A stretch of 36,880 nt of DNA from an uncultured Lachnospiraceae bacterium (GTDB lineage Bacteria > Bacillota > Clostridia > Lachnospirales > Lachnospiraceae): contig CAJUPF010000003.1 in assembly GCA_910588565.1 (NCBI GenBank), positions 1 through 36,880 of the forward strand, written 5' to 3'. The translations under genes were made by a program, and so were the position numbers. Below are positions 24,050-32,162 of the stretch, piece by piece. Numbering within the stretch: position 1 is the stretch's first letter; every line of letters begins with the position of its first letter. A model generated the notes under the pieces. It did no database searches. It was not told where the DNA came from and worked only from the letters and a program-made list of their open reading frames with translations.

Positions 24050-24148
24050 CATGTATCGCAAGCAGCAGCCACTATACATAACCATCGTGCAGCAGTAAAA
24101 GTATCGGCCCGCTCTGCCATACAAACTAGATGAATAGGAGATAAAAAT

Positions 24149-25183
24149 ATGAGTTTTACGTATTTAAGGGAACTTCCAAGCCCATCTGAAATCAAAGAAA
24201 ACTATCCGCTTTCCAAAGAACTTACCGCATTGAAGAAAGAGCGTGACAAAAGCATTTCAGATGTCATTACCGGCAAAGACAACCGTTTTTTAGTGATTAT
24301 CGGGCCATGTTCCGCTGACAACGAAGATGCCGTCTGTGATTATGTAAGCCGCCTGACCCAGATTTCCGAAGACGTCAAAGAGCAGCTTATCATTATTCCA
24401 AGAGTTTACACAAATAAGCCCCGTACTACCGGAGAGGGATACAAAGGCATTGCTTCCCAGCCAGATCCGGAAAAGAAACCGGATATGGTAGCAGGACTGA
24501 TCGCTATGCGGAATATGCATATCCGTGCAATCGCAGAGAGCGGCTTAACCTGCGCAGACGAGATGCTCTATCCGGAAAACTGGGGATACGTAGAAGATCT
24601 GCTCTCCTATGTCGCCATCGGAGCCCGTTCTGTAGAGGATCAGCATCACCGCCTGACTGTCAGCGGCTTTGACGTTGCTTCCGGCATGAAAAATCCTACC
24701 AGCGGAGATTTTACGGTTATGCTGAATTCCGTCTATGCCGCGCAGCATCCGCATCATTTTGTATTCCGCGGAATGGAAGTGGAGACAACCGGAAATCCGC
24801 TTACCCATGTCGTACTGCGGGGAGCTGTTTCCAAACACGGCAATACGGTGCAGAATTACCATTACGAAGATATTATGCGCCTGATTGAAAAATATAATCA
24901 GATGGATCTGCTGCATCCTGCCGCAATTATTGACGCGAACCACTCCAATTCCAACAAACAGTATACGGAACAGGTACGGATCGTAAAAGAAGTTATGCAT
25001 AACCGGAACATTTCATCAGACATCCGCCGGATCATCAAAGGCGTTATGATTGAAAGCTATATTGAGCCCGGCTGCCAGAAAGTCAGCGAACATGTCTATG
25101 GCAAATCGATTACAGATCCCTGCCTGGGATGGGAAGAATCCAAGCGGCTGATTTACGATATTGCAGAAATGAACGCAAAATAA
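24149..25183 (+). CDS. 3-deoxy-7-phosphoheptulonate (DAHP) synthase
   Basis: First enzyme of the shikimate pathway: joins phosphoenolpyruvate and erythrose 4-phosphate to DAHP. At 344 residues it is a type I enzyme of the AroF/AroG/AroH group. Family motifs: VIIGPCSADN (about 48-57), IIPRVYTNKPRTTGEGYKG (about 81-99, with the KPRT that binds phosphate), ADEMLYPENWG, GARSVEDQHHR (about 150-160), GMKNPTSGD and DANHSNSNKQ (metal-binding His). A regulatory ACT domain is absent; feedback inhibition in this group uses loops of the barrel itself, and which amino acid inhibits it cannot be read. AGGAGATAAAAAT lies before the start. The ~100 bases after the tRNA terminator should carry its promoter. 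I looked for a T-box leader and saw none. It ends in a bidirectional terminator. Confidence 0.95.
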   Translation: MSFTYLRELPSPSEIKENYPLSKELTALKKERDKSISDVITGKDNRFLVIIGPCSADNEDAVCDYVSRLTQISEDVKEQLIIIPRVYTNKPRTTGEGYKGIASQPDPEKKPDMVAGLIAMRNMHIRAIAESGLTCADEMLYPENWGYVEDLLSYVAIGARSVEDQHHRLTVSGFDVASGMKNPTSGDFTVMLNSVYAAQHPHHFVFRGMEVETTGNPLTHVVLRGAVSKHGNTVQNYHYEDIMRLIEKYNQMDLLHPAAIIDANHSNSNKQYTEQVRIVKEVMHNRNISSDIRRIIKGVMIESYIEPGCQKVSEHVYGKSITDPCLGWEESKRLIYDIAEMNAK

Positions 25184-25196
25184 TAACAGAAAAATC

Positions 25197-25224
25197 GCCT
25201 CCTCGTATTATAAGGAGGCTTTTT
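25197..25224. terminator. Bidirectional terminator between DAHP synthase and spoIIM-like genes
   Basis: GCCTCCT (25197-25203) pairs with AGGAGGC (25213-25219); TTTTT follows on the plus strand and, after GA.., AUUUUU follows on the minus strand. It separates two convergent genes only 43 bases apart. Confidence 0.8.
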
Positions 25225-25226
25225 CA

Positions 25227-25772
25227 TTAGGATTCTATAATGCGGATAATCTTCTGTAAAAATCCCGGATTTACATAACTCTCCAAAAATACCCCAAGCA
25301 GCAGAAACATCCCGGCCAGAAGAAAAGATACTGCAATTTTCATATGCTTCCAGTCTTTTCCCCGCGCTTTGTAATACTTCAGTTCATAATACCACAGCAG
25401 TACTGCCGGGATATAAAACAGCCACTGGGGCAGGAAAAAGCCCAGCATCAGAAGAATGCCTTTCATCCCATAATTCATAATTGCAATCACCGATAAAAAT
25501 CCTACGGAAAAGCCCAGATAACAGATATAAATATCTGCCGCCAGAGTTCCATAAATTCCGATACTCAAAAACACCAGTAGAAAAAATTTCGGCACCCGTT
25601 CATAAAACAGATACGGAAACAATTCCCGCCCCTGTATGTCCGCATACATATATCGGTTGATAAAATATTCATTCATTGCCCCTAATTCTTTTCCTGAGGC
25701 AATCCCTATTAAATTTGCGCAGATTACCCCGCCAAGAAAAACCAGAAAGAACAAAAACGTCGTCTTTTTCAC
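25227..25772 (-). CDS. spoIIM: SpoIIM-like stage II sporulation protein
   Basis: Integral membrane protein of 181 residues, about five hydrophobic segments, of the stage II sporulation protein M family. SpoIIM works with SpoIID and SpoIIP in peptidoglycan remodelling during engulfment of the forespore. Family-like points: hydrophobic N-terminus FLFFLVFLGGVICANLIG, the loop with YFINRYMY, the central FLLVFLSIGIYGTLAADIY ... GFSVGF, and the ending LLGVFLESYVNPGFLQKIIRII, typical of SpoIIM. The start codon is GTG at 25772 and the ribosome site is weak (no clear AGGAG), so translation may depend on coupling to the NUDIX gene 38 bases upstream. Presence supports a spore-forming host. Confidence 0.82.
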   Translation of the reverse strand: MKKTTFLFFLVFLGGVICANLIGIASGKELGAMNEYFINRYMYADIQGRELFPYLFYERVPKFFLLVFLSIGIYGTLAADIYICYLGFSVGFLSVIAIMNYGMKGILLMLGFFLPQWLFYIPAVLLWYYELKYYKARGKDWKHMKIAVSFLLAGMFLLLGVFLESYVNPGFLQKIIRIIES

Positions 25773-25810
25773 TGATACACGTCCAAGTTTTTATTACTCT
25801 AACATATGTC

Positions 25811-26392
25811 TTATTTTTCTGATTTATGCTTGCTTATAACCGTTCCGTTTTCTTCCTTTAACCGATTGGCATACGCCAGGATTGCCGCTACGGTCTTCGC
25901 ATCCTGAATTTCCCCGGCATAAATTTTTTCACATAATCCGGATAATTCACAGGCTTCGATATCGATAAACTCATCTTCATCCAGATGCTGTTTTCCAGGT
26001 GTAAGCTCCGTTGCCAGATAGACATCAATAAATTCATTGCAAAATGCAACGGTGGATTTTAAAGACAACAGCTTTTCCAGTTTACCACAGGTATATCCTG
26101 TCTCTTCTTCCAGTTCCCGCTTTGCACAAATCGCGGTATCCTCCGTTACGCTGTCTCTTGCTCCCGCCGGAATCTCCAGCGTAACCCGATCCAATGCATT
26201 CCGGTACTGCCGTACCATTAAGATATTGCCATCCGGCAAAACGGCCACAACGGCCGCAGCTCCTTTTTTATGTTCAATAAAGTCCCACTCTGCAATCCGT
26301 CCATCCGGCATCTCCATAAAATCAGTGTACATATTTACAATAACACCTTCTCTTACCAACTCCCGCTTCACTCTTTTTATGTTCTGAACCAT
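25811..26392 (-). CDS. NUDIX hydrolase, ADP-ribose pyrophosphatase type
   Basis: Hydrolase of 193 residues that probably splits ADP-ribose to AMP and ribose 5-phosphate. The NUDIX box lies near residues 75-100: PAGARDSVTEDTAICAKRELEEETGY, with the core RELEEETGY intact; the spacing between the first Gly and Glu is one residue longer than the standard GX5E, which I recall as normal in close relatives. An N-terminal beta part (AVVAVLPDGNILMVRQYRNALDRVTLEIPAG) and the C-terminal LDEDEFIDIEAC are typical of this subfamily. GAGGCAGCT lies before the ATG. It is probably co-transcribed with spoIIM, a pairing that I recall from other Clostridia, without known functional link. Confidence 0.92.
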   Translation of the reverse strand: MVQNIKRVKRELVREGVIVNMYTDFMEMPDGRIAEWDFIEHKKGAAAVVAVLPDGNILMVRQYRNALDRVTLEIPAGARDSVTEDTAICAKRELEEETGYTCGKLEKLLSLKSTVAFCNEFIDVYLATELTPGKQHLDEDEFIDIEACELSGLCEKIYAGEIQDAKTVAAILAYANRLKEENGTVISKHKSEK

Positions 26393-26560
26393 AGCTGCCT
26401 CCTCGCTTTTTTATTATCTGATCTCAAACTATACTCCTGCTTTGTAAAATCAGCCCAAACTTCTGAGCCGATTATAACATAGCTTTCCAGAAAAAGTAAC
26501 TATAACAGTAATCATTTTTTGCTTTTAATAAATACGCGTTATTTCCATTTTTTACAATAA

Positions 26561-26606
26561 AAAAGGAAAGTCTTGAAAACGCTACATTTTCAATCCTTTC
26601 CTTATT
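26561..26606 (-). terminator. Terminator of rny
   Basis: AAGGAAAG (26563-26570) pairs with CTTTCCTT (26596-26603), with inner TTGAAAA/TTTTCAA stem (26573-26579 with 26587-26593); six U follow on the minus strand. It sits just past the rny stop codon. Confidence 0.85.
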
Positions 26607-26623
26607 TTCATAAATGCTGATTC

Positions 26624-28171
26624 TTATTTTGCATAATCAATAACACGGGATTCCCGGATTACATTGATCTTAATCTGACCCGGATACTCCAATTCAGATT
26701 CAATCTGCTTGGAAATATTACGTGCTAATAATATCATATCAGCATCACTAATTTGCTCAGGAACTACCATTACTCGAATCTCTCTGCCCGCCTGAATTGC
26801 AAAAGATTTTTCTACTCCTTTAAAACCATTTGTAATATCTTCTAACTGTTTTAATCTGTTTGAATATGTTTCTAATGTTTCCCGTCTTGCGCCTGGCCTT
26901 GCCGCACTGATGGTATCAGCTGCCTGTACCAGACACGCAATTAAAGTCTCCGGCTCCACATCGCCATGATGCGCTTCCACCGCATTGATAATCAATGGAG
27001 ACTCTTTGTATTTTCTACATAATTCAACACCAATTTGAATATGTGAACCTTCCATTTCACGATCAACTGACTTTCCAATGTCATGCAGCAAACCTGCACG
27101 TTTTGCAGCTCTGATATCTACGCCAATCTCTCCTGCAAGGAGTCCGGCAATCTGTGCAACCTCAATCGAATGTTTCAATGCATTCTGGCCATAACTGGTC
27201 CTGAATTTCATGCGTCCTAACAGACGAACCAGCTCTGGATGAATTCCGTGAACGCCGACTTCTAGTGTGGCAGCTTCACCTTCTTCACGAATCATCGTCT
27301 CCACTTCTCTCTTGGCCTTCTCTACCATTTCTTCGATTCTGGCCGGATGAATACGTCCGTCCACAATCAGTTTTTCCAAAGCAATTCTTGCTATTTCCCT
27401 GCGAATAGGGTCAAATCCTGAAAGGATAACTGCTTCCGGTGTGTCATCAATAATCAAATCCACCCCGGTTAAAGTTTCCAAGGTACGGATATTCCGTCCT
27501 TCACGTCCGATGATTCTGCCTTTCATTTCATCATTTGGAAGCTGGACAACGGAAATCGTAGTTTCGGAAACATGATCTGCGGCGCACTTCTGAATTGCAG
27601 TCACCACATAATCCTTTGCTCTTTTTGCTGCCTCTTCCCTTGCTTGGCTATCCAGTTCTTTGATCAGTCTTGCAGAATCAAGTTTTACATCTTCTTCAAC
27701 AGTTTTTAAAAGATATTCTTTTGCCTGTTCGGAGGTAAGTCCTGAGATTCGTTCTAATTCCTGTACACGCTCTTCACTCAGCTTCGCAATTTCTGCCTTC
27801 TGTCTGTTCAGTTCTTCTTCCCTTGCAACAAACCCCGCTTCGCGCTTTTCAATGGCATCTAACTTCTTGTCCAGATTTTCCTCTTTCTGCACGATGCGCC
27901 GTTCATTCCGCTGGATTTCAGCACGACGTTCACGGATCTCCTTATCCAGGTCATTTTTACTCTTAATCGTCTCTTCTTTGACCTCCAATAAGGTTTCCCG
28001 TTTCTTTGTCTCAGCTGTCTTTACTGCTTCGTCGATAATCTCTCTGGCTTTCTCTTCCGCACTGCCAATCTTCTGTTCAGCAACTTTCTTGCGGTAAGAA
28101 ACTGTAGCAAAATACGTAACCGGCACAGCAAGAACTAACGTGACTATCACAGCAATAATTACCTCTGGCAC
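26624..28171 (-). CDS. rny: Ribonuclease Y
   Basis: Membrane-anchored endoribonuclease that starts decay of many mRNAs in Firmicutes. 515 residues: N-terminal membrane helix (EVIIAVIVTLVLAVPVTYFA), long charged coiled coil (~30-200), KH RNA-binding domain (MKGRIIGREGRNIRTLETLTGVDLIIDDTP), HD domain with the metal-binding LLHDIGKSVDRE and EAHHGDVEP, and the conserved C-terminal end (ELEYPGQIKINVIRESRVIDYAK). The real start is GTG at 28171: AAAGGAGGTG is centred just before it. The frame is open 7 codons further to a TTG at 28192, but those codons are the ribosome site itself. It has its own promoter right after recX. Confidence 0.96.
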   Translation of the reverse strand: MPEVIIAVIVTLVLAVPVTYFATVSYRKKVAEQKIGSAEEKAREIIDEAVKTAETKKRETLLEVKEETIKSKNDLDKEIRERRAEIQRNERRIVQKEENLDKKLDAIEKREAGFVAREEELNRQKAEIAKLSEERVQELERISGLTSEQAKEYLLKTVEEDVKLDSARLIKELDSQAREEAAKRAKDYVVTAIQKCAADHVSETTISVVQLPNDEMKGRIIGREGRNIRTLETLTGVDLIIDDTPEAVILSGFDPIRREIARIALEKLIVDGRIHPARIEEMVEKAKREVETMIREEGEAATLEVGVHGIHPELVRLLGRMKFRTSYGQNALKHSIEVAQIAGLLAGEIGVDIRAAKRAGLLHDIGKSVDREMEGSHIQIGVELCRKYKESPLIINAVEAHHGDVEPETLIACLVQAADTISAARPGARRETLETYSNRLKQLEDITNGFKGVEKSFAIQAGREIRVMVVPEQISDADMILLARNISKQIESELEYPGQIKINVIRESRVIDYAK

Positions 28172-28248
28172 AGGAGCACCTCCTTTATTCAATTTTCATT
28201 GTACATATAACAAAACTACATTCATCTGTCATAAATAACAACAGTTTG

Positions 28249-28277
28249 ATTTTATACTTTATTTACAATTATGTCAA
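28249..28277 (-). promoter_or_regulatory. Promoter of rny
   Basis: Minus strand TTGACA (28277-28272), 17 bases, TAAAAT (28254-28249), starting 7 bases past the recX stop codon. A second, weaker ATGACA/TATATG pair lies nearer the gene. Confidence 0.6.
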
Positions 28278-28284
28278 GCATTTG

Positions 28285-28899
28285 TTACGGTTCTCTTACA
28301 GATCGCATTACGGATAAAATATCTGAGCTGCGAAATCCCCTGCGCAGCAGGAATTGGTACATTCTTCTAAATTCGCCTTCATCTGCCGTATCCGTCTCAA
28401 ACTGCTTCTTTTTCAACAGTTCTGCTATCTGTTCCCGTTCATCTGAGCAAAACTCCTCTTCCAGGCAGAATTCTACCGTATTCTTTGCCACACCCCGCTT
28501 TATTAAATCAGCCTGCAGCCGCCTTCTGCTGCGCTGCTTTTGATGGCAGCTGATATAATTTCTGGCATACCGTTCGTCGTCTAGATAATGATATCCTTTT
28601 ACATAAGAAATCGCTTCTTCAATGGCTTCTTCGGGATATGCACTCTGTAAAAGCTTAGTCCGAAGCTGATATTCTGTCCTGTCCTGACGCTCTAACAGAT
28701 GCATAGCCCGCTTCACTGCCCGTGTTCCAATGACCTTATGTAATAACTGCTGATATTGCTCTTCGGTCAGCCCGGCTCCCTCTTCTATGGAAAACTGCCT
28801 TGCTTCTTTGACATAGAGCCAGAGCTTTATCGTTTCATTCAGGCAGAGTTCGATTCTTCCGCCGCCTGATTTTTTATAATCTGTTACAATATATTCCAT
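28285..28899 (-). CDS. recX: Regulatory protein RecX
   Basis: Inhibitor and modulator of RecA filaments, 204 residues of helical repeats. Typical features: KRAMHLLERQDRTEYQLRTKLLQ (repeat 1), AISYVKGYHYLDDERYARNYI (repeat 2 motif LDDERYA), RRRLQADLIKRGV and the C-terminal FLLRRGFRSSDILSVMR. Its start codon overlaps the recA stop codon by one base (TAATG), so it is translated from the recA message by coupling, which keeps RecX at low, RecA-linked levels. The first ~50 residues are less conserved, as in many Clostridia RecX proteins. Confidence 0.93.
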   Translation of the reverse strand: MEYIVTDYKKSGGGRIELCLNETIKLWLYVKEARQFSIEEGAGLTEEQYQQLLHKVIGTRAVKRAMHLLERQDRTEYQLRTKLLQSAYPEEAIEEAISYVKGYHYLDDERYARNYISCHQKQRSRRRLQADLIKRGVAKNTVEFCLEEEFCSDEREQIAELLKKKQFETDTADEGEFRRMYQFLLRRGFRSSDILSVMRSVREP

Positions 28900-30047
28900 T
28901 AGGATTCTTCCATCAGCGCCTCATCTGCTGTCTGTGCGCCCGAAGCCGCCTCGTCCGCTGTCTCGCTGTTCTGCTTCTTATCTGCTTTCTCCTGGCCGTC
29001 TCCATCCGCTGCAGCTGCCTCATAATGTGTGCGAACCTGCTTTTCCACTTCATTCCAGACATCCTGATGCTCTATCAGATACTGTTTGGCATTTTCACGT
29101 CCCTGGCCGATTTTCTCTCCGTTATAGGAATACCATGCGCCAGCTTTGTTGATCACATTATATCTGGCTGCCAGATCCAGGATATCGCCTTCTCTGGAAA
29201 TCCCCTGTCCAAACATAATATCAAACTCTGCTTCACGGAACGGCGGCGCCACTTTATTCTTAACAACCCGGATGCGGGTACGGTTGCCAATCTGTTCCCC
29301 GCCCTGCTTCAGTGAATCAATTTTTCTAACATCCAGACGCACAGACGCGTAAAACTTCAGCGCACGGCCTCCTGTCGTAGTCTCCGGATTCCCATACATA
29401 ACACCGACCTTCTCACGGAGCTGATTGATAAAAATAACAATACAATTGGACTTGCTGATAACAGAAGTCAGTTTCCGCAGCGCCTGTGACATCAATCTGG
29501 CCTGCAGGCCCACATGGGAATCCCCCATCTCGCCATCAATCTCTGCTTTGGGAACAAGGGCTGCCACAGAATCCACGATAATAACGTCTACCGCCTGGGA
29601 ACGCACCATCGTCTCTGTAATTTCAAGCGCCTGTTCGCCGCTGTCCGGCTGGGAAATATAGAGATTGTCAATATCAACGCCGATCTTCTTCGCATATACC
29701 GGATCTAAGGCATGTTCCGCATCAATAAAACCAGCGATACCGCCCATCTTCTGCACTTCTGCGACTACATGCAGCGCAACCGTGGTCTTACCACTTGATT
29801 CCGGGCCATAGACTTCAATCACACGTCCCTTGGGAAGCCCGCCAATTCCCAACGCAAGATCCAGACTCAGACAGCCCGTGGGAACAGCGTCTACATTCAG
29901 ATTCTTCGCTGTCTCTCCGAGCTTCATCACAGATCCCTTGCCATACTGTTTCTCAATATAGGAAATCGCAGCGTCAAGCGCTTTTAATTTCTCTTCTTTA
30001 TTTTCCGGTTTCTTGTCCAGTCCTATTTTTTTACTTTCTTTTGCCAT
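28899..30047 (-). CDS. recA: Recombinase RecA
   Basis: DNA strand-exchange protein and SOS co-protease, 382 residues. Family marks: ALDAAISYIEKQYGKGSVMKLGE near the N-terminus, P-loop GPESSGKTT (about 71-79), GFIDAEHALDP, VIIVDSVAALVPKAEIDGEMGD, RALRKLT-type L1 region, loop L2 INQLREKVGVMYGNPETTTGGRALKFYASVRLD. The last ~35 residues are an acidic, Ala-rich tail (ADGDGQEKADKK ... EES), somewhat longer than average but in line with the group. AAAGGAGATCACT lies before the start. Controlled by a LexA-type box between promoter and start, and co-transcribed with recX. Confidence 0.98.
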   Translation of the reverse strand: MAKESKKIGLDKKPENKEEKLKALDAAISYIEKQYGKGSVMKLGETAKNLNVDAVPTGCLSLDLALGIGGLPKGRVIEVYGPESSGKTTVALHVVAEVQKMGGIAGFIDAEHALDPVYAKKIGVDIDNLYISQPDSGEQALEITETMVRSQAVDVIIVDSVAALVPKAEIDGEMGDSHVGLQARLMSQALRKLTSVISKSNCIVIFINQLREKVGVMYGNPETTTGGRALKFYASVRLDVRKIDSLKQGGEQIGNRTRIRVVKNKVAPPFREAEFDIMFGQGISREGDILDLAARYNVINKAGAWYSYNGEKIGQGRENAKQYLIEHQDVWNEVEKQVRTHYEAAAADGDGQEKADKKQNSETADEAASGAQTADEALMEES

Positions 30048-30062
30048 AGTGATCTCCTTTTC

Positions 30063-30076
30063 AGAACTTATGTTCG
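30063..30076. promoter_or_regulatory. LexA (SOS) box upstream of recA
   Basis: Minus strand CGAACATAAGTTCT matches the Gram-positive LexA/DinR box CGAACNNNNGTTCG in 13 of 14 positions counting the free spacer. It lies 15 bases before the recA start and downstream of its -10 box, so LexA bound here would block transcription until DNA damage. Confidence 0.8.
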
Positions 30077-30089
30077 CTTTATAGCATTA

Positions 30090-30118
30090 ATCATAGTATA
30101 CTTTTCACATAAAGTCAA
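30090..30118 (-). promoter_or_regulatory. Promoter of recA
   Basis: Minus strand TTGACT (30118-30113), 17-base spacer, TATGAT (30095-30090). The LexA box follows directly downstream. Confidence 0.7.
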
Positions 30119-30236
30119 CACTTATCTTAATACATTTATTCTGGGAAAAAATTTTTGATAAAAAGATGAAAGAAGTTGATTGCTCAACTGATTTACAGTA
30201 TAAGAGCTGTTTATTTTCTTGTCAAGCATTAGTTGC

Positions 30237-30265
30237 TTTCCAAAGCGGGGATTCGATGTTATAAT
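30237..30265 (+). promoter_or_regulatory. Promoter candidate of the cysteine desulfidase gene
   Basis: A perfect TATAAT at 30260-30265 with a weak TTTCCA 17 bases upstream (30237-30242). The leader of ~135 bases up to the start codon has no riboswitch that I recognise. Confidence 0.5.
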
Positions 30266-30404
30266 ATGTCCGTATTTGTTCCCAATGTCTGTAACTTAGA
30301 ATTTACTCCGCAAGATATCAGGGGATTCACAGAGTGTCTGTCAGGAAGCTGCCGGCATGGACAAAATAACAGAGAGAAAACCGGAAACAGAGGAGGAAGT
30401 ACAT

Positions 30405-31685
30405 ATGCAGAGAAATGATACTTTATATCAGACATATATTGACATTCTGAAACAGGAATTAGTCCCGGCCATGGGATGCACAGAACCAATTGCGCTTGCC
30501 TATTGCGCAGCAAAGGCACGGGCCATTTTAGGCAGGCTGCCGCAGAAGGTTCTGATAGAAGCCAGTGGAAATATTATTAAAAATGTAAAAAGTGTTATTG
30601 TACCAAATACTAATGGTGAAAAGGGGATTGAAGCAGCTGCGGGAATTGGTATTACTGCCGGCAATGCAGATGCCGGACTCGAAGTCTTAAGCCAAGTAAC
30701 AGAAGAACAAAAAGCAGAATTTAAAGAATACATGAAAACAGCAAAATTCCAGGTAAAGCAGGCCGAACGTGATCTGCTTCTGGATATCCGCGTAAGCGTA
30801 TACAGCCAGGACTCCTATGCCGTTGTCCGCATTATCCATTCGCACACCAACATAGCCTATATCGAAAAAGACGGAAACATCTTACTGAATCAGGAGATCC
30901 AGAAACAAGCGGAATCAGATACCCCAGATTACAGCCTGCTGACTGTACAGGAGATTTATCATTTTGCACAAATAGCGGACATTGCAGATGTAAAATCTGT
31001 TTTGGACAGGCAGATTGCATATAATACAGCAATCTCCGAAGAAGGCCTGAAAAACAATTATGGCGCAAATATCGGTTCCGTTTTAATCGAAACCTACGGC
31101 ACTGATGTCAGAAACCGCGCCAAAGCGAAAGCTGCTGCCGGATCAGACGCCAGGATGAATGGCTGCGAGCTGCCCGTCGTAATCAATTCAGGGAGCGGGA
31201 ACCAGGGAATGACCGTTTCTCTTCCAGTCATTGAATATGCCAGAGAACTGAAAGCCGATCAAGACCATCTGTACCGGGCGCTTATTATTTCCAATTTAAC
31301 TGCCATTCATCAGAAAACAGGCATTGGCAAGCTCTCTGCCTATTGCGGCGCAGTCAGCGCTGGCGCCGGCGCCGGCGCCGGGATCGCTTACCTTAGAGGC
31401 GGCGGCTATGAAGAAATCGCACATACCATTGTAAATACGCTTGCCATCACCTCCGGGATTATATGCGATGGAGCAAAAGCATCCTGTGCCGCCAAAATTG
31501 CAACAGCAGTTGACGCTGGTATTTTCGGATATGATATGTATTTAAAAGGCCAGCAGTTTTACGGCGGTGAAGGCGTTGTATCCGCCGGAGTGGAAAACAC
31601 AATTAAAAATATCGGCCGCCTGGGCAAAGATGGTATGAAAGGGACGGATAAAGAAATTCTCTATATTATGACCTGTGTCGATTAA
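30405..31685 (+). CDS. UPF0597 / L-cysteine desulfidase (CyuA-like)
   Basis: Member of the serine dehydratase alpha / UPF0597 family, 426 residues. Archaeal and E. coli (YhaM/CyuA) members are iron-sulfur enzymes that break L-cysteine to pyruvate, sulfide and ammonia. Conserved cysteines that could hold the cluster are present: C25 in PAMGCTEPIALAYC, C314 in LSAYCGAVSAG, and C354/C361 in ICDGAKASCAAK. Other family marks: NPNTNGEKGIE-like GEKGIEAAAG and INSGSGNQGMTVSLPV. The start at 30405 (MQRNDT) follows AGAGGAGGAAGTACAT; the frame is open 16 more codons upstream without a ribosome site. A short GGCGCC run (31362-31380) encodes an AGAGAG stretch. Monocistronic. Cysteine versus serine as substrate cannot be settled here. 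Confidence 0.88.
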   Translation: MQRNDTLYQTYIDILKQELVPAMGCTEPIALAYCAAKARAILGRLPQKVLIEASGNIIKNVKSVIVPNTNGEKGIEAAAGIGITAGNADAGLEVLSQVTEEQKAEFKEYMKTAKFQVKQAERDLLLDIRVSVYSQDSYAVVRIIHSHTNIAYIEKDGNILLNQEIQKQAESDTPDYSLLTVQEIYHFAQIADIADVKSVLDRQIAYNTAISEEGLKNNYGANIGSVLIETYGTDVRNRAKAKAAAGSDARMNGCELPVVINSGSGNQGMTVSLPVIEYARELKADQDHLYRALIISNLTAIHQKTGIGKLSAYCGAVSAGAGAGAGIAYLRGGGYEEIAHTIVNTLAITSGIICDGAKASCAAKIATAVDAGIFGYDMYLKGQQFYGGEGVVSAGVENTIKNIGRLGKDGMKGTDKEILYIMTCVD

Positions 31686-31746
31686 ACCTGTATTCTATAC
31701 CAATCATACAGCCTATCCGCCCAAAGCCGATATTGCAAAAAATAAC

Positions 31747-31797
31747 CGGGGTCCCTGGAAATGTTATGACAAATAACTAACATTTCCGGGAGCCCCG
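31747..31797. terminator. Long hairpin between cyuA-like and trxA genes
   Basis: A ~20-bp stem (31747-31766 with 31778-31797, one mismatch) with an 11-base loop. On the minus strand it is followed by GGUUAUUUUUUG, so it ends the prfC-trxA transcript; on the plus strand it lacks a U-run but would still slow RNA polymerase after the desulfidase gene. Confidence 0.8.
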
Positions 31798-31826
31798 CAT
31801 TGTAAGACAAAATAATATCAAGTTCT

Positions 31827-32147
31827 CTATGCCCGCTGTGCCGCAAACGCTTTCAGTTCTTCTGCCTGCTGCACGCCGGAAACACGTTTTACAAAGACGC
31901 CCTTATCCATCAGGATCAGGGTTGGAACGCTCATAATCTGATATTTCAGAGCCAGCGCCGCTTCCTCGTCTACATTTACCTTACCAACTTTTATGGTATC
32001 TCCCATTTCTTCTGCAAAGGCATCCAGAATCGGTGCCTGCATCTTACAGGGACCGCACCAGTCCGCCCAGAAATCCAAAATAACCGGCACCTCACATGCC
32101 AGTACTTCCTGTTCAAAATTATCGTTTGTAACGGTTACAATTTCCAT
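31827..32147 (-). CDS. trxA: Thioredoxin
   Basis: Small dithiol protein that reduces disulfides in cytoplasmic proteins; 106 residues, standard length. The active site is WCGPC with C31 and C34 (FWADWCGPCKMQAP), followed by the usual VGKVNVDEEAALALKYQIMSVPTLILM with the cis-Pro. The start at 32147 (MEIVTV) is favoured because AAAGGAGATATGATT gives proper spacing; an ATG two codons upstream is too close to the ribosome site. It begins 15 bases after the prfC stop codon, so both are in one operon, and ends before a strong hairpin. Confidence 0.96.
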   Translation of the reverse strand: MEIVTVTNDNFEQEVLACEVPVILDFWADWCGPCKMQAPILDAFAEEMGDTIKVGKVNVDEEAALALKYQIMSVPTLILMDKGVFVKRVSGVQQAEELKAFAAQRA

Positions 32148-32162
32148 AATCATATCTCCTTT

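Noticed and set aside
23921..24124. Minus-strand frame over the tRNA-Arg
   Set aside because: It is the antisense of the tRNA and its flanks; translations of tRNA antisense are a classic false gene.
24050..24148. Possible T-box or riboswitch before the DAHP synthase
   Set aside because: Only ~100 bases after the tRNA terminator, no T-box core (AGGGTGG-like) sequence and no leader terminator.
31362..31380. GGCGCC hexanucleotide run in the desulfidase gene
   Set aside because: Only about three units, in frame and coding for Ala-Gly; too short to call a phase-variable tract.
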